From NCBI GenBank assembly GCA_914767885.1, contig CAJZBQ010000004.1, positions 310,001 to 374,000 of the forward strand: a stretch of DNA of 64,000 nucleotides, in the 5' to 3' direction. The notes under the pieces were generated by a model. It was not told the DNA's origin and did not search any database. It saw only the letters and a list, made by a program, of their open reading frames with translations. The stretch comes from Blepharisma stoltei (lineage: Eukaryota > Ciliophora > Heterotrichea > Heterotrichida > Blepharismidae). The position numbers and the translations under genes are program-made. Of this stretch, positions 33,494-46,000 are shown piece by piece (within the stretch, counting starts at the first letter, position 1; each line of letters begins with the position of its first letter).

Positions 33494-34633
33494 ATTAGTC
33501 TATTTATTGTTAAATGGAGAGAAGCTCCAAGTTGTGAACACCTACAAATACCTTGGTTATCTTGCAGCCAAAAGAATTGGAAGTGTTGCCCATCTGAAAG
33601 AAAGACTTGGCAAAATGAGAACATCAGTTGTAGCCTTTATGGGGATGTTGCATGCGATGAAAGGGATCAGATTCGAGAAAAAAAGGATAATTGCTAAGGC
33701 ATGTATCAGCTCAGTAGTACTGTATGGAACTGAGGCTTTTGCAACGTCTGAACACTATGAAAATGTGATAAAAAAACTATGGAGAGACTGCAAAGAAGAT
33801 ACGCCAGAAAAATATTTAATGCTCCCACAAATGCATGCAATGAAACTGTGCTAAGTGAAGCGAATCTGGTTAGCATTGAAACTGAGATGGACAATAGACT
33901 CTTGGCATTTAGACGCAGACTCAGAGCCAGCGGTAATGCGATATTACAGGAGCTACTGCATGTGAATGAGCAATTGCTCCTACCATTGGAAATGAGATGC
34001 AGGGGAGTATTGTAAAAATATGAATTGACTGAAGCCGAAGTTGGAGATCACTGAGGCAAAATTATGACGAAATTTAACACTCAAAAATTAAAAAGGATGG
34101 CAGATGAAACTTGGAAGACAACTGTACTTTATAAGAATCTAATTGGTTTTGAGCCAAGAAATGAATTACCTCTATACTTATACGAGGTCAGCGAAGTAAG
34201 CGGTCCAATCAACACAATTTTTAAGTTGAGGGCTGGCTCAAACTTTACAAATAATTGCAAATTCATCAGACACATGTCTGATAATCCAAGTTGTAAATTC
34301 TGTGGTGAACCTGTAGAGGATGAGATTTCATGTAATTGAGAATTGTTATGCATATATGAGAATGATAGAAAAGAATTAAAATTATTTTTAGAAGAAATTT
34401 TAAAGGAAGAGTTTTATTTATTAAGTTTGACCGAAATTGTATTATGTAGTTGAAAACTGGAGAATGTTATGAAAGGAAAATCCTGAGGATTAGTGAATGC
34501 GCTAAACATAAAGATAAGATGATATTTTGGAGAAATTGCGAAGAGGCGAATCAGATGGAAAAAGAGTTGGCCCTGTAAGAGAGCGATAACCGTAATTAAT
34601 AAAAAAAATAATAATAATTAGTCTATTTATTGT
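33494..34633 (+). mobile_element. 5'-truncated non-LTR retrotransposon (LINE) 3' end
   Basis: ATTAGTCTATTTATTGT at 33494-33510 and 34617-34633 flanks about 1.1 kb ending in a TAATTAATAAAA...TAATAA tail. The start encodes the distal reverse transcriptase (LQVVNTYKYLGYLAAKRIGS, then RIIAKACISSVVLYGTEAF). Further on comes a Cys motif (CKFCGEPVEDEISC). The coding part shifts frame near 33830 and uses TGA for Trp, so this copy is broken and carries no complete enzyme. Structure (5' truncation, long TSD, A/T-rich tail) is that of target-primed reverse transcription. Confidence 0.88.
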
Positions 34634-34746
34634 AAAATATAAAGTATAAAAATCCCTTATTTAATATTAGGCAAATTTCCCATTATTTATTAAAATATAC
34701 CAATACTTTGCAAAATAGATCAGAATACAATTTTGACACACAAAAA

Positions 34747-35490
34747 ATGGAAGATGTGCATCTCCTAACGAATGAAAGAGTTACGAGAGACACAGATTGA
34801 GTTGTGAAGTTTGTGGAGTTTAATTGGAAAACAAAAAGCTCAAAAAGCTGATTTATTGCAAGAGTCACCATCTCTTTATCTGTAATTGCTATAATAATTG
34901 CTAATGCGTTCACAGGTATGCTTTTACGGACATGGCATGTCGGGTGCATGTGGGATGCTTTATTTGAGATTACTACATCGCCAAATGAATATTTTAAGGA
35001 AAATGAAACATCTCACAATATTATAACAATTATTTCGTCTTTACTTATTGATTTCCTGCTTTCATCCTTTACCTTGCATTTTATCTTATGGGGAAATTCT
35101 TGGAGACCGATAATATGCTTGCTATCATTTTATATTTTCAGAGGAGCGATCCAAGCATCTTTCGTAATGGAGTGTCCTAAAGACTGGGCATGATACTACC
35201 CTGGGTTTCCATCACTTGCAGTAGGATACCAAAAAACTTCAGATTTCTTCTACTCTGGGCATGTTGGGGTCGTGACAATCCTGACATTCTTCAACAGGCA
35301 CACAAAACGGTATATTTTGATGTGAATTTCAATATCCAGCATTGCAATAGAGTTTTGGGTAATGATTTTCTTAAGAGGTCACTACACTATTGACGTGATA
35401 ACTGGACCCCTAGTAGCACATTATTTCTGGATTGTAAGCGGAAGGGTTTCTCCTTATCTAGATAGGGTTTCAGGTTACAAAGAGCAATAA
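34747..35490 (+). CDS. PAP2-fold lipid cholinephosphotransferase-like membrane protein
   Basis: 247 residues, polytopic. Hydrophobic segments include VTISLSVIAIIIANAF and IITIISSLLIDFLLSSF. The catalytic signatures are FFYSGHVGVV and, about 45 residues on, FLRGHYTIDVITG, i.e. SGHxG and GHYxxD with the second His and Asp of lipid phosphate transferases. This pattern resembles phosphatidylcholine:diacylglycerol cholinephosphotransferase (plant ROD1) and sphingomyelin synthases more than ordinary PAP2 phosphatases, because the first KxxxxxxRP motif is not seen. TGA is Trp at five sites. Substrate is a guess. Confidence 0.78.
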
Positions 35491-35516
35491 TAGGGATGTA
35501 GATAATAATTTCATAA

Positions 35517-36842
35517 ATGGAATCTGTGAGGAATTCAAATGTTGGGTATATTTATGATCAGAGGTTAACACTGCACAGTGAAGAGCGTAATGTTTAAGCA
35601 GCTAGGCATACTTTTCCGGAATTTCCTGAAAGGGTGCGATCAATTCACAATAATTTTGAATCAAAAGGGCTACTATCGCATTGCAGATCCTTAAATATCA
35701 CCCCGGCAGACCCAGATTTTGTAAAGACAATTCATCAGGCAAGTCTAATTGAGCGTCTCTTAGACTTGAAATTTGAATATGATGACACGATGAATCCTGT
35801 GCCAAGGAAAAAAGGAGTAAAATACACAATGGGCAGGCAGCTTTACGATAACGAGCACACTTCAGATTGCATATTTCTGTCTTGTGGAGGAGCTATTAAA
35901 GCTGTTGACACAGTCTGAAAAGGGCAAGTAAGCACTTGTTTTGCAAATATTCGACCGCCTGGCCATCACGCATCCTTTTCTGAAATTGGCGGCTTTTGCT
36001 ATGTGAATAATGTAGCAGTAGCAGCAAAGCATGCTTTATCGTTAGGAGCTCGAAAAGTCCTTATCTATGATTGGGATGTGCATCATGGCAATGGGACTCA
36101 AGATATTTTCCAAAATGACCCAGATGTGATGTATATTTCTGTTCATAGGTATAGGAGTTTTCTCTATATGGTCCGATAAGGGCCGTGGGTTCTCCGTGGA
36201 ATCCCTCTGCTGGTTGAGCCAACCAGTGAATTGGTCAAACTAACGCACTGAGTTGGTTTGACCAACAGAAGGATTCCACGGAGAACCCATGGCCCTTATC
36301 GGGCCATATAGGGAAAACTCCTATATGACAACGCTGCTTTTTACCCTTACTTAAAAAAAGCTGGCTCAGACTTTTGTGGAACTGGAGAAGGTCGAGGGAG
36401 AAGCTTTAATATCGCATGAAATACTGAAGAAACAGGGAAATTGTCAGGAATTTCAGATGGAGACTACAAGCATGCGTTTGATAATTTAATTATGCCAATT
36501 GCAACACAATTCAACCCAGATATTGTGCTGGTTTCTGCAGGATTTGACGCAATGAAAGATGATCCTGTGGGAAACTTGTCACTCAGTCCGGCCATTTATG
36601 CCTACATGACGAAGCAGCTGCAAGAGCTTGCTCATGGAAAATTAGCTTTGATATTAGAAGGAGGGTATAATTTGAATACTATGATGAGTGCAAGTGAAGC
36701 TTGCATGAAGGCTCTTTTAGGGTATGAAGGGCCCGCGAGTGGAGTAGGATTAAGGCATTATGACCCTGATACTACAGAGCTAGGAAGAGAAGCAGTAAGG
36801 GCTACCTATGATGTTGCAAGAGAATATTGGGACATACAGTAG
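35517..36842 (+). CDS. Class II histone deacetylase
   Basis: Zn-dependent deacetylase of 378 residues after removing a 15-nt intron (35587-35601, GTAATGTTTAAGCAG) and a 174-bp IES. Signatures: [33 protein letters not shown] (active-site His pair), [17 protein letters not shown] (metal ligands), SFNIAWN, VSAGFDA and LEGGYNL. GFDA and the GTQ after HHGN point to HDA1/HDAC6-like class II. TGA is Trp in DTVWKGQ and NIAWNTEE. TAG at 36840. Confidence 0.95.
36150..36323. mobile_element. Palindromic TA-bounded IES in the deacetylase
   Basis: 174 bp with nearly perfect arms of about 75 bp, starting TATAGGAGTTTTCTCTATAT and ending with its complement before TA at 36324-36325. The core contains GGTTGAGCCAACC and GGTTTGACCAACAG. 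Excision turns VHR...into [13 protein letters not shown], the conserved deacetylase sequence. Same family as the MITE nested at 2418-2590. Confidence 0.92.
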
Positions 36843-37064
36843 CTGAGTTTATTTAATTTCTTCTAAATATACAGTAGTTTAAAAAATAATTGTTGTTGCA
36901 TTAAATCATAAATCCTTTTTTTCAGCTCAATATGCTATAAAATTTACTTAATTAGATATAAAATAGTTGACGAATTAGTTTTAGCATTAGAATTAAGATT
37001 TTTTATACCTGCACAATTCCAAAACATTCACATCTGCATTACGCAAAATAATTGCTTATAAAAT
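36843..37064. other. AT-rich intergenic spacer
   Basis: No reading frame or repeat seen; presumably the giant gene's promoter. Confidence 0.4.
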
Positions 37065-40000
37065 ATGGCAAATGATGAAATTCTAGCTTTGGAAAGATAT
37101 ATTCTCTCCAGCGATAAATCAGCAGCGCTCAGTTCATTCCCTCCTACATCCACCTTAAAACAATTTCTCTTTGCAAATAGCTTATTGAAGGAAGGTAAAT
37201 TCTGTTCTCCAGAATTCCTGACTGAGTTAGAAGAATTAAAGAAAAAAGATGCTACATTATTCAATAAACTCCAATTGAGGAAATTGATAAAAGAACTAGA
37301 AACTACAAATGATGAAACCAAAACAACTGAGATCCTTAATCATATCAATTATATGTATTTTAATTACAATTTTGACTACCCTGCTCCTCAATCATCCGAG
37401 ATAGTTCAAGAAAATGAGTACAGTTCGAGACTGAGTGACAATTTATTTCCAAATAATCTCCATGATGCTCATACATCAGTTGAGGCTTTCGAATCCTTAA
37501 CTGAAAACGGAAGATTGAAGCTAAACCCATTAGAAATGAACATAGAAATTTTTAAATCCTTCATACACATCAAAGACATACATTCAATTCCTGGAATTCC
37601 AGAAACTATAGTTAAATTTATAAAATCAAGCAACTTTTATGACCCAGAATGGTTTGAGTTGCTAAGCGCTAGCCAATTAAGCGAGCTTAAAAATCTATAT
37701 AAGCCGCTGGGACAGAAATCAGAACTGATCAGAGCCTTGGTTAGCAAAAAATATTTGTATCATATAGATAATAGTGATGACATTGGAAGCTATGAAATAT
37801 ACCAAAAAGTGCTTCATGAAATTGAAGGTTTTCCAGAAAATGCAAATCCATTGAGATCTGTGATTCTTTTGAATCTTTTAAGCCTTGGAAGAATCTTTAA
37901 TAATTATGATGAAAAAATTTTCAAAGAATACTTGAAAATCCACAGACCAGAAAAAATTTACCGTGCAAATTGTAAAGAAACAGAAAAGACATGGAAATAT
38001 TTTTCAAGATTTTTGAGAAAGGATTGTCCAGATGATGATAGTGCGCTTGTTCAAGAATATTTGCAGGATTAGGTTAGGTTATTAAAATCAGGCGCTAGCC
38101 ATATTTGATGACGCAGTCACCAAAGATCTCATATAAGTGAGGTTCATCAGCTTATCGACTCCAGTCCAGAGAGTCTTTCCACCAATAATAGGTGCCCACT
38201 TCTATACCTTCTGTCTTGCGGCATCTTGAGTGGGCGTATGGATTTCTGCTCCTCTGTGGCTGGCGATTTGGAGTCTGTAGGGTTTCGAAGTGCCTACCTT
38301 AGACAGCTACAGGAAAAAGACTGCTCCCCTGTGGCCTAGGCCAAAACCCCAGTTTCTCGGTAGAGGAATGCCCATGGGTCCTTGGATCCAAAAGGACGTT
38401 TTTGAGCACCTCCATTTCTATCACAGGAAGGCAGTCAAAACCTACTTGGTTATGCATTGCCCCGAGGCTGCACTTGTTTCTCGACTCGGAGTCCGTCCCA
38501 GTTAGCCGTAGCCATAAGGTCTGGACCGTTGCGCAAGAGGACAAGTTGACACGTGCCGCTATTTTAATGTATTATAGAATATTTGCAGGAAATCCTAAAA
38601 GATAAAGACAACGCAAATGAGTATGAACAATTCTTTGAAGAAAAATTTCTTCGAAAAGCATTTGCTCGGATCAAAATCCAAAATGGGATTTGTCCTTCTC
38701 AATTTGAAGACGTTTTTTTCGGAGCTCTTGCAAAAATACAAAAGCATATACCTTTTGTAAAAAACTGCATAAAAAAATTTTTTTAAAATTCGACTTTTGC
38801 ATTTTTGTGGTTTTGCATCATTTTTGCAATTTATCCCTTTTTTCTTATAAAAAAATTGAAGATCTTGCATCAATTGTAGAGTTAGAGCCCAGCACAGATA
38901 ATCCTTTTAGGTTTGAGAGAAATCAACTATGCCTATCTATAATATATGAAAGCATCTATACAGGTAAGCTGCTATTCATATTTTTATAAGAGATTAAATA
39001 GCTTAACCTGTAAAAATTATTGTAAATTGGTATAGTAAAATTTTCAATTCACATAAAAAATATTCAAAGGCTTCTTGTAAAAGTCTTAGAACTCAACACA
39101 AAAGCTTATTACTTAAAAAATGATGCCGAGATCACCACTGATATTAACTTAGATGGTCTTGTAGCTAGTTACGAAAGAATTTACGAATACAACGATTCTC
39201 CTTTGGTTAGAATCAAAAGAACTTTTGAGTTTCCAGAGCTCACAGATAAAGCTGGACTATTTGTTATGGAGCTAATCGGAAATGGTCGCCATTGTAGAAC
39301 TTTAATAAAGAAAGGATCATTGAAGTTTGTGTCCAAAATCACATCTGTCGGACACATAGTTCTTATATTAAATGAGAGCAATCAAATTTGCAAAGGTCCA
39401 GGAGCAGGTTTAATTCTTGATGGAAGATTTTATTCAACAGAAAATGATCGAGGAACTGCTTTAATTCCTTTCGCAAATCAACAAACTACAAAAAATATCA
39501 TTTTAACTGATGGTATTATCTCCTCTTTAGAAAGCGGATTTACACATTATAGTGAAAACTACGAATTAAAAACGGCATTTTTAGTTCACGAAGAGCAGCT
39601 ATTGATAGGGAATAGAGCAACTATATCAATTAAGCCCCGGCTATATGTCTGTGGTACTAAAGCTCCTGACTCATTATTAAAAGAATGCAAAGCTGCTATC
39701 ACCACAACTGATGCTGATGGAATCACTGCAAGCAGGATTTACCCTGACCTTGCTATTCCTTCAGGAAATGACCTAATTAATCTTGATATTGAGGTCCCTC
39801 CAAGATTAAAATTTATGAGAATATGATTTTCAGGCGAAGTAGAAAAATCGACAACAAAAGAAAAAACTCCATTGAATTCATCTTATAAAATTTTGGTTAA
39901 CAGCAATTTATCAAATAGCGTTATGTATGGAGCTTATTTAAGATATGGCCCTCAAGGTTATCAGGTTGAGCTAAGAGGCAGAGGAGGTGAAATTTTACCG

Positions 40001-43000
40001 AGACAAAGAATTCAAGTTAGTCTTTCACATGAAGATTGGGGTAGGGAAAGCAAGGAAACGCTTATGACTGATGAAAATGGGACAATTTATTTAGGGATCT
40101 TAAAAAATATAGCTTCTCTGCGCGTTTTAGCAAGTGTAAATCAGCAAGATCAGCAGTTTGAATGAATTCTAAGTAACTTCAAAAGCAAAATCCAATACCC
40201 ATCGATATTAAATTTATGTGAAGGAGATGAATTTGGTTTTCCTGTTACTTTTGAGTATGGAGTCATTGACTTTCGAGAATGTAACATTGTGCTTGAGAAA
40301 AATGGAAAATTAATTGACAATTTTAATGATAAACTCTTTTATGACCATGAAGCATCAATGCTTTGGCTTAAAGGTCTTAAAGCAGGAGTCTATCTATTAA
40401 AGCTTGATAATCAATACATTTCAGTCTCGGTCAAAGATGGGATTCACTGAGGAGAAAATCAGTTTATTTTATCTGAAGATTATGTGATCCCTACATCTAG
40501 TCAATATCGGCCTCTAGGTATAAAATCAGCTGAAATTGAAGAAAATAAAGTAAAAATAGAACTTGCGGGGGATTATGACAATGCAGTAATTCATATTCTT
40601 TACTTTAATTACTTAAGCACTCAAGTGCTTGAAGAATTTTCTCAGCTCCAGTCTATATATCTTGAGCAAAACCAAACAGCTTTTAAATTTAGCAAAAAGC
40701 GTTCTTATTATTTGCCTAGCAGAAAACTAGATCAAGAATATCAATATGTTTTGGAAAGAAAATTTCTTGAAAGAAATGCTGGGAATATACTCACCAAACC
40801 TCAGCTATTGAATAAAAGATTATTTTTGTATGACACAACGACAGAGACACAGAGGGCACAAGAAGGAGAAAGAATGAAAAATCTGAACTTAGATGACTGT
40901 GAATATGATTTATGTCGAAGTGTGGTCAACATAAACCCACCCCTCCTACCCCTTACACCTGAATTCCAAACTACCTAGTATTAATAAATAAGAATTATAA
41001 GAGATATTGCAGTATTTTCGCTTCTAAGCTATTAAAACACAATTTATAGCATATTTCCACTTATATTAATTATTTATTTCGTATCTCTAATATAACAAAA
41101 TTTTTTAAACTAATAAATAAAGAGTTAATAGAGAATTACGCAGAATATCTCTCAATTATCACTTTTAATTATGAATCGAGCTGAATTCTGCTTTAAAATT
41201 GATAGACATAAATAAATCAATTCAAGCGTAATTATGTATCATATACACATGCAATATCTAGCATTCATTTCGCTAAATTAATGCATTTTAACAGATTGAA
41301 TATGGTTAAATAGCTTATTTTATATATAAAGCATGGTATATCTCATTTAAATTTTAAATACAAAAATATAGCTAAATTTGCTAACCATATAAAAATTTTG
41401 TATATAGTAGAGATATGAAATAAAGTATTAAATATATATGTAAACATGCTATAAACTGTGTTTTAATATCTTAAAAACGAAAATACTGCAATATCTCTTA
41501 TATTTCTTATTATCAAGACTAGGTAGTTTGGTATTCATGGCGGGGTTTATGTTTAACCACAAGTGCCTGCCCATGCCCAGCAGCTTTGGCCTCTCATATA
41601 GGTTCTGCTCAAAATGGAATGCTGGATTTCTTGAAAAATCCTGCAAAGTGGACTTATGGCTTAAATGCACAAGAAGGAAAAGCTGATATCACATTAGAAA
41701 AAAATCAATTTTCACATGCTTTAATAATAGCTACAAATGGAGAAGGATTGTCGATAAAAATTTTCAGTTTTACTGATTCAAGCATTAGCACAAGACAGCT
41801 TGGGCTGTCAAAATCCCTTGATAAAGAGATTTCATATTCAGAACAAATGAAATCAAGGTGTGTTTTCGCAGGAGAAAATTTCACGATAAATGACATTTCA
41901 AGTTGTGAGATAGTTGATTCTATCGACAAATTGTATAGGCTACAAAAAGAACTGATAACAACAAATAAAATTAAAGCTAATTACGAGCAATGGGAGTTCT
42001 TAATCCCTCTTCATGAATAAACATTCCATTAAAAAAAATACCTTTATTAAAAGAGTAAATATTATTTAATATGTTTATAAAAATTATTTTAGCATGCAAT
42101 TAATGACTATGATAATAAAATCTCTTAATACCCTATCCTCCCTTAGCGAACAAAAACCATTGGAAAAATCTTGGTAAAAATTACCCTCTGTGAGCGAACA
42201 AAAATGTTTTTAAAATAATAATTTTTTATGAAAAAATATTTAGATATATATATTGATAATTAGTATAATGAAATCTTTAGCTAATTCTGTTTGATTTTTA
42301 ACACTTTACATTTTAAAACATAAATTTTGCTAATTAAATTAGTTTTTACTTCTCAATTTTTACGAAAAAGGGATTTTTTAAATTTCGAAAAAACAAAATT
42401 TTCTGTATAATTGTTTTAAAAAAGCATTAACCCATCGTGAGCTAGCAAAATTTTGGTTCGCTGACGGAGGGGGAGCTAGTAATCCTAAGCAGCTTTCAAT
42501 TAAAGTACAAATTGCATGTTTACTTTAAATTTGTCCAAAATTTCATTTTAATTTTAAAAATGTTATTAGTAGTTCTCACTGTGAACGAAAAATATTTGGT
42601 CATTCCACAAATGGAGGAGCTAGGGAAATGGCATAGTTTATCAAATTCAAAGAGACTTGAAAAATATGATAAATATATGTCTCATGAATTGAATTTATTC
42701 TTGTATAAAAAAGATTACAAATTCTTTGAAGAAGTAATAAAGCCACTTTTGGCTTCAAAAATGGAAAAAGATATTATTGATCTTTATTTACTATCCCATC
42801 CTCTAGATGACTATATGAGTTTGGATAAGATTTTAAAGTTAAATAGCTTGGAAAAGATTTTGCTTATTGAAAGCATGCTAGACAAAAACCCAGAATTTTC
42901 AGTAGAGATGTCAAAAATAATGAAAGATGAAGCAGACTCAATGATGAGAAATTATCAATTGAGAAATAGGAGAATAAAGACAGCCTTAAGCTTCAATCTA

Positions 43001-46000
43001 CTTACTCTTCTCTTTCTTAGCGAGAAACACATTACAAGAATCCCTATTTTTGGGAAATTAATGCTGTTGGTTATCAAGCAAAAGTTGTTTATATTAAATA
43101 TTTATAATTTAATAATTCGAAGTATAATTAATGATTTTTATTATGAAATATTTCTAATTATATTAAAATTCAGACAGCTTACATCCTTAAACATAAAATT
43201 AAATTAGATTTTCACTTTAAAATATCTAAAATTTTGATTTTTGACAAATAAAATTAACACTCTTGGCTAACAAGAAAGATTATTTTGCCAGTAAATGTAT
43301 GAGGGGAGCTAGCGGAAAAAATTCATTTGCGCCTCAAGGATCTTTTCAACAGCCAATGGCTGAAATGAGAGTCCAGCTATTATCTTCTTTGAAACCTTGC
43401 TCGTTATTTTTGGGAGAAAGTATTGACTTTCCTGCTCTTAATCAGCAATATGAAAAAATTAGCTTGGAATGTTGTGACCAAGGGACAGATTTTTTTTCTT
43501 GAGCAATTAAAAGTGAAGAGACAGCATGATGGGGACTAAAAGAAGAAATAGCGCCTACTTACTATCAAAAACTAGACTCTACTAACTCCCCCTCTGTGCA
43601 TGAAAAAATTTTTGTTCATAGGAGTTAACTTTTGTTAAAAAATTATATAAATTTTATAGTAATTTTTTTTTCAAAATGTAATAAATCACAATTCGAAAAT
43701 TTTAAAGTAAAGTTTAAGTTTTAAAATGTAAGTTGTTAAAAAATTAAACAGAATTAGCTAAAAAAGTTATCACTTATATATCAAAATATTTTTTCATAGA
43801 AAATTTTTTTTCGTTTACAGAGGGTGGGTTTTTAACCCAAAAAATAGGGACTTTTCTAATGGTTTTGCCAACTCGCGAAGGGGGTAAAGAATTTGCAGAA
43901 ACTTTTTATTATGATATTAAAGATCCTAACCAAAATACCAATTTAGTGCCAAATAGAAGGTTTTGGTCGGAATTAGCGAGCGCAGTAGTTAATAGATCGT
44001 CTTTAATTTTATCAGAAGATATATTAGAGACAACAGGCTCTCTCACAGAGCTTATATGCTCATTAGCATTTTCGGATCTTCCATTTATCGCCGAGAAGCA
44101 CGATTATTTGCTTGAAGGAAGATCAATCACTTACACAGCTAGAAGCAACTTCATTGCTTTTTATAAGGAATTAGCTGAGACTCCCTCAGAAATTAATTCT
44201 CAAGTACTTGTAGCTCAACGTTATTTCGACCCCGATGATAGATATATTCAGGATCAAGATGGGAATAAAGAAAAATCAATAACTCAATTCATAAAGCAGA
44301 AAATTTATACTTGTCAAGTGGTCATAACAAATACAGCAGGATCTCAAATTACAGTCAGTCTTCTGACAGAAGTTCCTCAAGGAAGTATTCCTATACTCCC
44401 TCCCAAGTATACATTGAATTCTATAATGACACTTGCTAATTTCCATACCAAAACCTTTGAATATCAATTTTATTTCCCTAACGCTGGAGTTTATTCTCAT
44501 TATCCAGTCACTATCACATACAATGGGAAAGTCATTGCAAAGGCAAATTCAAATGATCTTGAAGTAAGTGACACTGCAAAAGTGGTTAAATTAGAAACCT
44601 TTAAAGACTTAGTCTTAAGTGGAAGAAAAGATTTGGTATTAGAGTTTCTTGCCAATGAGAATTTATATTCCACGAATAAAGAATTTAATGTCAATTACTT
44701 TTGCTGGATGATGAAAGATAAAGAGTTCTGGCAAAAAGTTATGCAAATTATGAAGCAGAGAAACTACTTTTTCGACAAAATTTGGAGCTTTGCGTTTCTC
44801 CATAAAGATTTTGTGGTCTTAAAAGAAATTTTCACCACCAATCGTAGCTTCATGTACGCTCTTGGAGAGTTCTTTAGTTCAGAATTATTGTCAACAGGTA
44901 AAGGCGAACATCGGCATTTAGAATTTGATCCTTTAGTAAATGAAAGAACTCATAGACTCGGCAATCGCCAAAGAATAACGAACATACGCTTCGAAATAGT
45001 TTATTCTGACTTTTTAAAATATTTATCAGAAAAAGAAAGACTCGATGTGGAAGATCAGCTAGCTCTTACCCAGTACTATATCCTTCAAGATAGGTATCAA
45101 GAAGCCAATGAAATCTACAAAGCAATCCCATTAATGCCATCACAAGAAAAGCCAGGATCTTCTTACCTTCAAATTCAATATGACTATCTTTCATGCTATC
45201 TTGATATTAATTTGGCATCTGCCATTTCAGCTTTATACGAAAATTACCCAGTCTTTTCTTAAACTGGTCTAGGCATTACCTATAGATGATGCTGCTTTTC
45301 CCTTTTTCCCTTAATGTAAAATCCACCCCCGAAAGGAGACTCTGTAAATTGCCAGAATAGCTTAATTAGCATAGCTGTCCATTTATGGGTTTGCAAAAAC
45401 CTTTCAGGATATCAGTAAACATATGCTCAAGGCTGCATTGCGGGAGTCAATTCCAGACGAGAAACCATATTTATTTATGAGAATTACTCAGTCAATACAT
45501 GGAAAAAAATGTTTAGTGAAGTCGCAAAGTTAGTCAGAGAAATAAATGCGCAAGATATTCCACTGGGGCAAGCAGAAGCTAAAGATAGCGAGCCAAGCTT
45601 AATGTTCACAATAGAAAGAAATGAAATAAAGTTTTACTATCAGAATGTGAGGAGCTGCATAGTTAAGCTCTATAGGGTTGATTTAGAAGTTCTATTTTCA
45701 AAAACTCCGTTTTTAATTGGAAACACACAAAATTTTGGATTTGTCAAGCCAAACTATGAATTCGAAATAGAACTGCCTGAAAACGGTGCAAGAACTGCAA
45801 GAATTCCTGAAGAATTTGAAGGTCAGAATATTATTGTGGAGGTTGATTATGGGATTTATACCATCTCCAAGTCATATTTCGCAACAAGTTTGAAGATAAA
45901 TGTAATCGAAAGATATGGAATCATCAAAGTTATGAATGGAGACTTGACTCCAAGACCATCTGCATATATAAAAGCATTTGTACAAAGAAAAAATGGAAGT

